DNA of 64,000 nt from Rhizophagus clarus (lineage: Eukaryota; Glomeromycota; Glomeromycetes; Glomerales; Glomeraceae), in contig BLAL01000229.1 of the NCBI GenBank assembly GCA_015698045.1, positions 966,001-1,030,000 of the forward strand. Reading direction: 5' to 3'. This document shows, piece by piece, positions 13,457-21,968 of the stretch. Position numbers and translations under genes: made by a program. Positions within the stretch are counted from its first letter, which is position 1. Each line of letters starts with the position of its first letter. Below the pieces are notes generated by a model. It worked only from the letters and a program-made list of their open reading frames with translations. It was not told the origin of the DNA and searched no databases.

Positions 13457-15527
13457 TTTCTCTTTCCATTCTTCCTAGTTCAGAGTGACCTTGGATAGAA
13501 TTAATATCCTCCATCGGGTATTGTATAGGATTAGATGATGTATTTTGACCGTTGTAGGTAGGTAGCGAGACAACCTGAATTATACGTTGACGTTCTGTGA
13601 GAATGTTATTAACTAGTGTTCTGTTAGTTGTGATTGCGTGCAAATTGTTATCGTTATTTGTGATGCTTGTGTAATCGTCTTTGTTCGCTTGCAAAGTGTT
13701 GTGACTTAAGGAGATTTCATCTAATTTTTGGATCATGATATCTGATTTAGCGTTAACGTGAATTAATTGCTCTTTCATGTGTAGGAGTTCTTTAGTATTT
13801 GTCAGGATGCTTTCTTTGACCATTGTAAGTTCTTTTTTAAGAGTTGCATTTTCTTCAACTACAGTTTTGATCTGTAATTTCAATGCGTTTAATTCTTGTT
13901 CTAAACGATTAATTTTTGTTGTGTTGTCTGGTATATTATGAGTATGCGTAGGGGGAGGTAAATTGTATGTTGGTTGTTGTTGCCGATATTGATATTTGTT
14001 TTGATCCATACGGATAATACGTTCTCCATTTTGTGTGGCAATAATGGACTTGAATTGGTTGTAAATTTGTTGATTGATAGTTGGTTTCTTATTTTGATTC
14101 CTGTCTATGTTCGACGCTTTAGGGCGTTGATTAGGATCTTGTTTGTTGGTACAATTTGTATATTCATGAGTAGGGTCACCGCAAATAGTGCAGGAAAGGC
14201 GTATGGTTTGTGGGAAGACGTAAATGATTGTGTTAAAGCATTTAATGCGAAAAATTTGATCTTTGTAGTCTTTTTCTTTGACGTAAACGTAAGCTGCTTT
14301 CTGTAATTGTTTGTTATTTGTAGGTGCGAAAGAGCATGTTTGTGCATTGATACGTGTGAGAATAGGATGTAGATCTCCAAGTTGTGCGTTCATTGGCAAA
14401 CCGGTGATTTTGTAGCCAAATTTGGTTCTTTTGTCATGTTCTGGATGAGTGTGGTCAGCTGGTAAGATACGACAGACCCAGTTTTCAATTTTGAGGCTAT
14501 AAATTTTGTTGGTAAAGAAATTTTTAACTGGTCTTTCTTCTTTGAAGACGACATGTAATTGTTTGTACATGGGTTGTTGAGGTTTGAAATTTCGTTGATT
14601 AGGTCCTCGTTGTTGATTGTTATTGCGTTTTTGTCTGATGATCTCCTTATATGAATGGATTTTACCATATTGATTTTGTACGATGTCAACGAATACTTCC
14701 ATAGGGTATGAGGTTGGGATGTCAATAAATCTAATACTGCGGTTGAATATTTTGCTTAATTCTTGTTGAATGATATTGCAAGTATTTTCTTCATTGAAGT
14801 CGTGGAATGTGACTTTTAGCGAACCAATGTTAGTGCCATCTAATGCACTCTTATCTACGTCACTTGTGAAAGTTAGGACAATTATGGAAATTTTACATAT
14901 AGTATCTATGGAACATCCTTTAAAGGTGTCTTTGTTGGCGAAATGAGCACGCATTTTGTTGAGAACCTCGTGTGGGTTGTCGTTGTTAGGAAAATGATTG
15001 AGAGGACAAAAAAGTTTGAAAGTTTGTTCCCCCTTAAAGTTGGATAAATCCAGTTGTTCATGCATAAGCGTATCTTGATTGGTATTTGTTATTTTGTTTT
15101 TTCCTTTATTGGGTAGATCGATTTTTGTATTAGCCCCTGATTGATTTTCCTGAGGCGCAGTAACGAGAGGGTTCTCGTTGTTCTTGGGTGCATGTAGAGA
15201 TTCGCTTAAAGAAATAGCGACTGGTATTTTTGGTGTAGACATTTCATTTGTCTGTCTTTGGTTTTCTGGGGGACTATTATTTTCGGTCATGACTATGTCA
15301 TCATTGCTTCCTTCGACTGTTCTGCCTCTTTTATTTGAGACTTCGTGTCTGTTAGAGTCGTTTGTAGGTGCTGTTGAAGAAGAAACTGAGACGTTATCTT
15401 TGGGTGGGTCAATAATAACTTTAGTTGCGTTATTGACATCTATAATCATTTCCTGATTATTGTTGTTAATAGACGAAGAGGTTCTTTTTGTGTTTCTGTT
15501 GGAGCTTCTAGTAGAACGAGTAGACAT
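13308..15527 (-). CDS. LINE ORF1, zinc-knuckle and coiled-coil RNA-binding protein
   Basis: This is a 739-residue open frame and the first gene of the LINE. The N-terminus (about 1-150) is rich in Ser, Thr and Asn. A middle region of about 165-440 has no fold I can name. A single CCHC knuckle, CTICGDPTHEYTNC, lies at about residues 446-459. A heptad-rich coiled coil runs from about 538 to 606 (RLEQELNALKLQ onward). In LINEs such proteins bind the element RNA and form the RNP. It has no internal stop, unlike ORF2. Its end overlaps the ORF2 frame by about 149 bp, so ORF2 is probably expressed by reinitiation or a frame change. ATG at 15527 is the first Met after the short leader. Confidence 0.8.
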   Translation of the reverse strand: MSTRSTRSSNRNTKRTSSSINNNNQEMIIDVNNATKVIIDPPKDNVSVSSSTAPTNDSNRHEVSNKRGRTVEGSNDDIVMTENNSPPENQRQTNEMSTPKIPVAISLSESLHAPKNNENPLVTAPQENQSGANTKIDLPNKGKNKITNTNQDTLMHEQLDLSNFKGEQTFKLFCPLNHFPNNDNPHEVLNKMRAHFANKDTFKGCSIDTICKISIIVLTFTSDVDKSALDGTNIGSLKVTFHDFNEENTCNIIQQELSKIFNRSIRFIDIPTSYPMEVFVDIVQNQYGKIHSYKEIIRQKRNNNQQRGPNQRNFKPQQPMYKQLHVVFKEERPVKNFFTNKIYSLKIENWVCRILPADHTHPEHDKRTKFGYKITGLPMNAQLGDLHPILTRINAQTCSFAPTNNKQLQKAAYVYVKEKDYKDQIFRIKCFNTIIYVFPQTIRLSCTICGDPTHEYTNCTNKQDPNQRPKASNIDRNQNKKPTINQQIYNQFKSIIATQNGERIIRMDQNKYQYRQQQPTYNLPPPTHTHNIPDNTTKINRLEQELNALKLQIKTVVEENATLKKELTMVKESILTNTKELLHMKEQLIHVNAKSDIMIQKLDEISLSHNTLQANKDDYTSITNNDNNLHAITTNRTLVNNILTERQRIIQVVSLPTYNGQNTSSNPIQYPMEDINSIQGHSELGRMERENDAEYYDQTNENNTYNYEQMENPTNDAGLLSRFTNYIGGNSRVPDPSRY

Positions 15528-15723
15528 AATGAATTTTAATACGAAGCAGGAAAATAAAATTTATTTTAGAGTGTTCGCAGGTTGTTATGTATATATTTCT
15601 AATGTAATTTCGATCGTACGATTCAAAAATGTAAAGAAAAATAGTTGTTTGCTTGTAAAATAAAAGGTTTTCTATTGACTATTCTTCTCTGAATTTTTTG
15701 GCCTTGTGATTGATGTCCCATAT

Positions 15724-15734
15724 ATGATCGCCTA
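15724..15734. repeat. Target-site duplication of the LINE (5' side)
   Basis: ATGATCGCCTA, an exact match to 6794-6804. It fixes the 5' end of the LINE at 15723 and shows that this copy is not 5'-truncated. Confidence 0.8.
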
Positions 15735-16064
15735 ATAAAATTGTAAAATGCTTTATTGCATGATCTGCCTATTCTGGTGACCAATGATCACATGATCAGG
15801 GTCTAATCCCATTACCAGATATGACGCAATCTGCGATATAAGCGCGTAAAAAATAGTACCTATCAGCTATAGATGAATTTTGTATGCAAACTTTTTTTTT
15901 GTGCAAATTATATCTAATAAAATGTTACATTCTAACTATAAATGTATTATTGATAGACTACCTGAAAGTCTTGTCAAAAGAGCATCTGAGAGACTCTTAT
16001 GTCATTCTAAAGACCTGTTCCATTAGAAGCTATTTCTGAGAAATCTGAACGAATTGAATCTTAT

Positions 16065-16373
16065 TTGAGGTATACATTAGAGGTTTATAAGAATTTGTTA
16101 AATAGGAAGAAATGTAAAACTATGTCTCAGGAAAAAGTATTGCATCCTCAAAGCTGGCCAGAATGTAATGTATTTCCAGCTTTTCCAGCCATATTTGTTA
16201 CTGACATTGGAGTTCAAACCAATGACATCTGGCTGGACCAGAGGGGTTCTTCAAATCAGGTGCTAAAGTATGATCATGAAGAAGAGAATGATCACTGGGT
16301 TATGAATGAGCTTAAAGTACTATCCCAGCACCTGCTCGATTATAATAGACGAACTTTGAGAAATTTATGCTAA
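16065..16373 (+). CDS. Element ORF, 102 residues, possibly part of a larger coiled-coil protein
   Basis: The open frame includes WPECNVFPAFPAIFVTDIG and is followed by charged, heptad-like coding-looking sequence to about 16.5 kb. It sits at the left edge of the Polinton-like fossil and shares its base composition. I do not recognise a named family. It is reported as a fragment of an element gene because of its position and the coding character of the flank. Confidence 0.35.
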   Translation: MRYTLEVYKNLLNRKKCKTMSQEKVLHPQSWPECNVFPAFPAIFVTDIGVQTNDIWLDQRGSSNQVLKYDHEEENDHWVMNELKVLSQHLLDYNRRTLRNLC

Positions 16374-16519
16374 ATATAGAAAATGAATATAGGGAGCAGA
16401 TTAATGCGAATAAGAAATTGTGAGGCGAAATTAAGGACCTAAAGTTGCAGGTGCAGGAGGTGAAAAAAGAGCTTGCATCTATGGAGAAAGATTTTATTCA
16501 TTAGTGAGAGGTTCATCCC

Positions 16520-17250
16520 AACCAACATATATCCTGTGTGGATGCTTGTGGGGTACAGTTAGATCAAAAACAATAAATTTTTACTCACATAATGCCTTAT
16601 CAATAATTTTAATCATACTATGCCAGTCATTAGCATATTGATACACAATACGGCTCAGCTTGTCTGCGTAATGACGCCCTTCTACAAAATAAGGAATAAT
16701 TTTCTATTGCACTTTCTTTGGATCAGCACATACATCTTCAAATATAGCTACTGTGCCCCTGTCTGGAGAAAATGAATCTACCTTAGGGATCTTATTAGGC
16801 TTTAAAGCTCAAAATGTAATATTTTCATGATGTGGCTTTAGACTATTAGCAATTATTTGGTATGCTGATTTGAGATACAAATATTTATCTTCCTTAAGAT
16901 TGTGGCCAATCAATAGCAAATAGTCATTCTTAATATAACGTGTCCCTCATATAGAACAAAATGGGGGATCTGGAACAAGATTTCTGAATAGGTATAATTA
17001 GTGTAAGCTTCTTCCAGCTTATTTCCCGATATACGAAATTTATGTAATCTTTTGAGATCCAAATTCGTTTGCAACCTCAGGAAACATATCGAAATCTAAT
17101 ATCGAATTCAGACTTAAGATCAAGCTGGGCTCAAATCATGTTAACATACCCATCTTGCCCAAATTTTTTGTTTACAAGATAAAGAAGAACACCATCTTTG
17201 TTAACGCGCTGGCCAATTTTTAATCTCAAATAATATAACAAAAAAAGTAT
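16520..17250 (-). pseudogene. Packaging-ATPase-like remnant (FtsK/HerA type), fossil
   Basis: Minus-strand sequence has coding character with short motifs such as TVAIFED (a Walker B-like acidic end), IIPYFVEGRH and LSRIVYQYAND. These resemble the C-terminal half of the packaging ATPases of Polinton-like elements as I know them. The piece is broken in several places and incomplete. It lies next to the small Cys-rich ORF on the same strand. The identification rests on short motifs and is tentative. Confidence 0.4.
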
Positions 17251-17403
17251 GCTATATTGCTTGGGTTTAAAAAAGGCCAAGAGCACCGAGGACTAAAGTG
17301 TTCGAGTGTGCTCGCAGGCCGTAAATGCAAGCTCATTTTGCATATCAGATTTTATGTTATCCTAGAATTAATTCTAAAGCTGATTTATTAACGTAAATAA
17401 ATC

Positions 17404-17442
17404 CAGGATAAGTCTCACCTCAAAGAGGTGAGATTTATCCTG
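17404..17442. promoter_or_regulatory. Strong hairpin, 18-bp arms and 3-nt loop
   Basis: CAGGATAAGTCTCACCTC at 17404-17421 pairs with GAGGTGAGATTTATCCTG at 17425-17442 with one mismatch around AAA. A near copy of the left arm and loop (ATAAGTCTTACCTCAAAG) occurs at about 17561-17578, over the end of the Cys-rich ORF. It could act at the 3' end of minus-strand element transcripts; that role is inference. Confidence 0.5.
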
Positions 17443-17571
17443 TCTGGTATCCAAATTCTTGATTAAAAAAAAAATTGAGTCTATTCTAGCATACCATTAT
17501 TTTCTTGATATACAGGAAACCATTCTAAAGTCAATTCATTTAAAAATTCATTAAGAAAAATAAGTCTTACC

Positions 17572-17847
17572 TCAAAGTATAACCTTTTCATTATATTGAT
17601 CATATATCAAGGCCTTATCCCGAAGAATATTCACATAACGAATCTGATAATTGCTCTTATTACAATAGCTACATAAGTCATTATCAATCCCTGGAGGTTT
17701 ATTTATCTTTGTAGGTCTACCACATGCTCTGCACGGTAGGCGCAACATAGCTTTGCAATGTAAATGACATCCTTCAGGTCTATTACAACCATTACCACAA
17801 ATTTCACCAGTATTTTTAAGATGATAACAAACAAATTTTGCCTTCAT
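17572..17847 (-). CDS. Small Cys-rich, probable zinc-binding ORF of the Polinton-like fossil
   Basis: The 91-residue frame has about a dozen Cys in pairs: CGNGC, CHLHC, CRAC and CSYC. This is consistent with two or three zinc-binding knuckles. It lies between the ATPase-like remnant and the integrase, on their strand. Small Cys-rich proteins accompany integrases of this kind in Glomeromycotina as far as I recall, but I cannot assign a function. The frame looks whole in this copy. Confidence 0.5.
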   Translation of the reverse strand: MKAKFVCYHLKNTGEICGNGCNRPEGCHLHCKAMLRLPCRACGRPTKINKPPGIDNDLCSYCNKSNYQIRYVNILRDKALIYDQYNEKVIL

Positions 17848-17921
17848 TTCTTCTAGATGAATAAATAATTTTAATTGAAAAAATCTTTACACAATATAGT
17901 AAAACATATACTAATTATACA

Positions 17922-18305
17922 ATGAGTACACAAAATCAATTAGCAGATGCCAAGCCTATATATCAAGAAATCGAACAGTCATTAATAAATGTAGTCAAGG
18001 CAGGCATTTATTATAGAAGGCCAAAAGATGGTAAATTTATGCAATCATATAAAGAGCGAATCAAAAAATTATGCCAGGCAGAAGATCCCCAAGAATATGC
18101 TCTTAAACTAGCCATGACCATATTTCCTAATGAAGCAAAATATCATAAAGTCAAAGATGCCTACAAAGAATTTTATGGGCGGGATCTAAAGATTCTTAAC
18201 GCAATCATGGAACTATATAAATTATACTATAAATTAGCCAAGGATTATTTTATTACTGATAAACAAGTTGATGAAGAGACAGAAGACTTCTTATCATTAC
18301 TTTAG
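17922..18305 (+). CDS. 127-residue ORF of the Polinton-like fossil, unknown
   Basis: The frame is open and begins about 75 bp from the divergent Cys-rich ORF, so the two probably share a short bidirectional promoter gap. The protein looks alpha-helical and charged, with motifs such as YYRRPKDGKFMQSYKERIK and an acidic C-terminus (DEETEDFLSLL). It ends 4 bp before the stop of the integrase on the other strand, giving a tight convergent arrangement. No family is recognised. Confidence 0.45.
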   Translation: MSTQNQLADAKPIYQEIEQSLINVVKAGIYYRRPKDGKFMQSYKERIKKLCQAEDPQEYALKLAMTIFPNEAKYHKVKDAYKEFYGRDLKILNAIMELYKLYYKLAKDYFITDKQVDEETEDFLSLL

Positions 18306-18309
18306 AGAT

Positions 18310-19446
18310 TTAATTTGTGAGCACCCACTGGGAAGGCAATTCAGTATCAAAGGGAATAACCATTAACTCTTCCCGCACAAAAGATCTTTCAGGATGTTTG
18401 ACTACATAATCATCATCATCAGTTAGTCCAAAGGGGACTTCTTTCAGCCAGTACAAGACCGGCTGATTTTTTTGCACCATAGATTCCCAGACATGATAAA
18501 TACGTGGAGACCAATTCAAGTTACCAGCATAACACCTCCCATCCTCTAAATCAATAGGATACAACAAATATCTTACTAATACATCGATAGAAAGCTTTTC
18601 CTCATCAAAGCCTATAGGACTATCCCGAAGGTAAGAAGGCTTAGCAAAGACCTCTTTTTCCTTTATTGCATCAACAGGAGAAATACCAAGCTGGCGTGTG
18701 ATAGAATTATTAATGTCCTTAATAACTATCGGCAAATTCTTTACCCAAGCCCTGGATCGTCTATCTAAAGTCAAGAGATCAGAAGCATCCTGGGAAGGAA
18801 ATAGCTTTTCAACTAAGGTGCAATTATACCTTTCAACAATACCCATAGTATGCTTAGATTTAGCCTTCTGAATTTTCACACCATGCTCTTTCATTAATTT
18901 CTCACAATCACCTTTAAACTCTGATCCTCTATCAGTAATTAATAATTTCGGCCAGACCAAAGGACATTCAGGATCATCATAGATTTTCTCAAGTGATCGA
19001 GTAATAGTAGCAGAAGTTAAGATTTCCTGCCTATCCTTAATACTATATGCACCAATAGGGATAGAGGCTTTATATCTTGAAGCCACGTCAACCATATTAA
19101 GGCAAAAAAGATAAGTAATCTGACCTACTTTGTCATAAGGCATGTAGAGAACATCCGCCTGGTGGACTTCATTGGGGATAGTAACAGAGCAAAAACTTGC
19201 ACGAGGGATATATTTAGGACGAGGCTTATGTATTTGGTGTATAGCTTGTCTCTCAAGCCAGTCCTCCACTTCATCTAAACTAAAATCATATCCAGCTTTA
19301 AGAGAAGCTTCATGTAATTTTTTAGCATTTCGATAATAACCAATAGGCTGATAATAAATCTTTTTCAAAGCAATAGAAATATCAAGATTTCGAGCCTCAC
19401 CAGAATCTATAGAAATAATAGGTAACAATGAGAGTTGAGCAGACAT
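18310..19446 (-). CDS. Retroviral-type integrase of the Polinton-like fossil
   Basis: The 378-residue frame looks whole. The rve core is clear: an Asp in NMVDVASR, a second Asp in LLITDRGSEFKG and the Glu in MGIVERYN give the D-D-E triad. It is preceded by an N-terminal region (residues 1-95) with ALHQ-like KPRPKYIPR and followed by a C-terminal region with NWSPRIYHVWES. In Polintons this enzyme inserts the linear element DNA. Its 5' end overlaps the start of the divergent coiled-coil ORF by 19 bp. The start is taken at the first Met of the frame. Confidence 0.7.
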   Translation of the reverse strand: MSAQLSLLPIISIDSGEARNLDISIALKKIYYQPIGYYRNAKKLHEASLKAGYDFSLDEVEDWLERQAIHQIHKPRPKYIPRASFCSVTIPNEVHQADVLYMPYDKVGQITYLFCLNMVDVASRYKASIPIGAYSIKDRQEILTSATITRSLEKIYDDPECPLVWPKLLITDRGSEFKGDCEKLMKEHGVKIQKAKSKHTMGIVERYNCTLVEKLFPSQDASDLLTLDRRSRAWVKNLPIVIKDINNSITRQLGISPVDAIKEKEVFAKPSYLRDSPIGFDEEKLSIDVLVRYLLYPIDLEDGRCYAGNLNWSPRIYHVWESMVQKNQPVLYWLKEVPFGLTDDDDYVVKHPERSFVREELMVIPFDTELPSQWVLTN

Positions 19447-19919
19447 ATCTTGAACAACTAAACAGCAACTATGATCTAGGGATAAAGTTAGTACAAAAGA
19501 AAATCCGCAAACTTGAAGAGGAAATTAAAGCCTGTGAGCGATATATTTCTCATCTTGAAAAGAATCTACAATTTTATGATAAAGAAGTTAATCAGCTAAA
19601 GGATAAATGTAAGGTTATTCTAGGTGAACTTAAAAAATGTCAAGATCACCTGAAGCTAAAAGAGGAGGCATTAGTTATTCAAGATAATCGAATTATCCAG
19701 CTAGAAGACACAATAGATAAACTTAAATCTCGTATACAAGAATTATCTAAATCTAGTAATAAACATTCTAAAGAAGAAGAACAACCAGAGAAAGAAAATA
19801 TGGCCATACCTGATATTTTAATAAATATCGCTACAGCACTAGATCAGGTGGAAGTATATATTGATGGGGATACATCATTTAACCCTAAAAATACATTAAT
19901 AGTATACGAATTTTATTAA
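19428..19919 (+). CDS. Coiled-coil ORF of the Polinton-like fossil
   Basis: The 163-residue frame is almost wholly a predicted coiled coil (KKIRKLEEEIKACERYISHL, later QLEDTIDKLKSRIQEL). The first codons lie inside the first codons of the integrase on the other strand. Further coding-looking but broken sequence continues to about 20.28 kb. The role is unknown; a virion or scaffold part is conceivable but unproven. Confidence 0.45.
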   Translation: MRVEQTYLEQLNSNYDLGIKLVQKKIRKLEEEIKACERYISHLEKNLQFYDKEVNQLKDKCKVILGELKKCQDHLKLKEEALVIQDNRIIQLEDTIDKLKSRIQELSKSSNKHSKEEEQPEKENMAIPDILINIATALDQVEVYIDGDTSFNPKNTLIVYEFY

Positions 19920-20283
19920 CAACTGCTCGTGAACTTATGCAAAGACATGCTCAAGATGCTATTAATATGTAAGGTTTATACCGTATAGCTAATGATCGAA
20001 TCAATGGCCTTAGGAATGATTTAACAACTACTAGAAATCAATGTCTTCGAAGAGCTCAACTACTGACTTTGGCATATAATAATGAGGTAAATGAGCGTCG
20101 ATGTTAGTGGCGAATAGTTCAGGATAGGCAAACTAATGGTCAAAGAATAGCCTTAAGAAAGCAAAACCGAATAAATGTATTAATAGAGAAAAAGCCATCC
20201 TTCAGCTAATAAATCAGAGACGCAAAGCTGAGGCCGACTTAGCAGAATTTAATCGGGCATTTGTATTTAATAGATACCAAAAA

Positions 20284-21410
20284 TGGAAGGTAGGGAATTA
20301 AATTCACGACAAATTATTTTGAATTTACAAAACAATCCTCCAGGAAACATGGCTACAATACAAGATGTCATGCATACATTAGCACCATTATTTGCACAAT
20401 TACCCAATTATGATGGGTAGGAACCACCAGACGTATATTATCAAAAGCTTAGAAATATAAATGAGATGGCACATCCCTTAGCCATTGCTGCCTTTAATGC
20501 CGCTGCAAGATGTCAAGTTATGATAAATAAGATGACATGTAGGTTTGCACCTGTTCCTGCTAATAATCCTTATGCAGCAGGTAATCCAGCTATTAATACT
20601 GAACCTCTTTTCCTAAACTGGTTGCGAGAAATATATAGAGAAGTTATGGTAGGGACTAACCAAAGTGCTATATTTGCTCTTGTTAATAAAAAGTTTTTAG
20701 AGACAGATACTCCAGATAGTTATGAAAAACAAATCAAACCACTAGTACAAGCAATGCCAGATGCTAATGCCTTACCTTATCTATTTAATCAATTGCCTTC
20801 TGATTTAGAAATGAGAATTAGAATTGCTAATCCTGCTACAGTCATTGCATTTTTTACAGACTTGCGTAATATATGGCATGAAAGTGCAGGCAAAAGAATA
20901 CAAGCTCATACAATAGCTCCAGTTAATTATACAGCTCAACCACAAAAAGATGATTTTAAAATTCGTCTAGCAAGAGATTTGGCTTATACAGGAATAGGAA
21001 CAGATGATGCAACATTAGAAAATTTTATTTATGAAGAACTTAAAAAGAGATTAGGAGGTCAAACAGCTCATGTTAGAAAGAGCCCCTTTACACCCAAAAG
21101 TGCATATGCCACGAAGAAAGTTGTTAGAAAAGTGGTACAAAAAGCTAAGCAAACCAGGAATTGCTCAGCATGTAGAAAGGCTGGTCATACAAAAGTTAAT
21201 TGCCCCAAAGGCAAGCAGACTAAGAAGGTTAATCATGTATACCAGGATGAGGTAGAAGATCTTGAAGACTCTGAAGAAGAATACATAGAAGAATATATAG
21301 AGGATTCTGAAGAAGAGAAAGTAGAAGAAGATGACGAAAATATTGATGCTGACGAATCCCGAAACTGCTATGCTGTAAAAAAAAAGTGGTACGAAGTGGA
21401 GTACCTATGA
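20284..21410 (+). CDS. Gag-like protein with zinc knuckle, Polinton-like fossil
   Basis: The main open part is 20466-21410 (314 residues), and coding similarity extends upstream to about 20.28 kb. The N-terminal 150 residues resemble a Gag capsid region (PDSYEKQIKPLVQAM, LFNQLPSDLE, FFTDLRNIWHESAG). A CCHC knuckle follows, CSACRKAGHTKVNC at about residues 235-248. The tail is highly acidic with SEEE repeats. Such proteins bind nucleic acid and assemble particles. Its company with an integrase and packaging ATPase rather than a reverse transcriptase is the odd point. The copy is treated as a broken fossil. Confidence 0.5.
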
Positions 21411-21784
21411 AAAAGAGCGTCAAACTGAAAAAAGGAGTAACCAAGGAATCCCCTACTTCCAAATCTCATGTTAGCAAATCATTAGGCAATAGCCATGAGG
21501 CGCTTCGCATAACTACAGATCAAATGTATCAAATAGCCTTAAAATCTTTTATATCATCAATAGTCCCCCATTGTCCTAAAGAGATTCTTATAGAAATTTT
21601 GAAATTTATTAATACAATATTCCCCAAATTAAAAGACCATTGCTTAAATACTGTTATGCCAAATGATACGGTTAAAAGAAGGGAATTAACATGGGAGAAT
21701 GTTACAAGCAAAGTTCAAGATATTTTGTTTCCACTATTGCAAGCAGTAAATACTGAGCAGGGAGCCCATTCCTATGAAAAGTAA
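21386..21784 (+). CDS. Short ORF trailing the Gag-like gene
   Basis: The 132-residue frame overlaps the end of the Gag-like ORF by 25 bp in another frame. It starts with a basic segment (KKSVKLKKGVTK) and continues as a helical region (MYQIALKSFISSIVPHCPKE, then WENVTSKVQDILFPLLQ). No family is recognised. The overlap suggests that it belongs to the same transcription unit as the Gag-like gene. Confidence 0.4.
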   Translation: MVRSGVPMKKSVKLKKGVTKESPTSKSHVSKSLGNSHEALRITTDQMYQIALKSFISSIVPHCPKEILIEILKFINTIFPKLKDHCLNTVMPNDTVKRRELTWENVTSKVQDILFPLLQAVNTEQGAHSYEK

Positions 21785-21968
21785 AGAAAAAATTAAAAAA
21801 AATATTATATTTTGTTACATAAAACCTAAGGTGGGATCTTCTGAATGAAACCCTCCTGGCATAGGAGAGTAATCGAAACTTGTACAAAGTATTATCAAAG
21901 CAGAGCCCTTAAGACCAAAAGTATCTGAAGCGTGACAAACTGTTCTACAAAAAAAAAACCTGTAGAAT

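Larger units (their letters stand above)
6805..15723 (-). mobile_element. Full-length non-LTR retrotransposon (LINE) with APE, RT and RNase H
   Basis: The 8.9 kb element is bounded by an exact 11-bp duplication (ATGATCGCCTA) and reads on the minus strand: a 5' leader of about 196 bp, ORF1 (15527-13308), a long ORF2 frame (13456-7190), a 3' UTR of about 385 bp and an A-rich tail. ORF2 keeps one frame from end to end and is interrupted by only four stop codons, with no frameshift: TAA at 11831-11833, TAA at 11273-11275, TGA at 9668-9670 and TGA at 9458-9460. Domain order (APE endonuclease, RT, RNase H, C-terminal CCHC) fits the I/Tad-type LINE groups; the exact clade is not settled. The intact ends, duplication and sparse damage suggest a fairly young but dead copy. 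Confidence 0.85.
15900..21850. mobile_element. Polinton/Maverick-like virus-like element, degraded fossil
   Basis: This is a cluster of element genes on both strands: a coiled-coil type ORF (plus, 16.0-16.5 kb), a packaging-ATPase-like remnant (minus, about 16.5-17.2 kb), a small Cys-rich ORF (minus), a 127-residue ORF (plus), an integrase (minus), a coiled-coil ORF (plus), a Gag-like zinc-knuckle ORF (plus) and a short trailing ORF. The integrase plus packaging-ATPase pairing points to the Polinton group; the Gag-like protein is unusual for it. No DNA polymerase B was recognised. The ends are approximate because I found no clear terminal repeats. Several genes are broken and some are still open, so the copy is dead and of intermediate age. 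The right limit meets a LINE remnant at about 21.8-21.97 kb. Confidence 0.6.
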
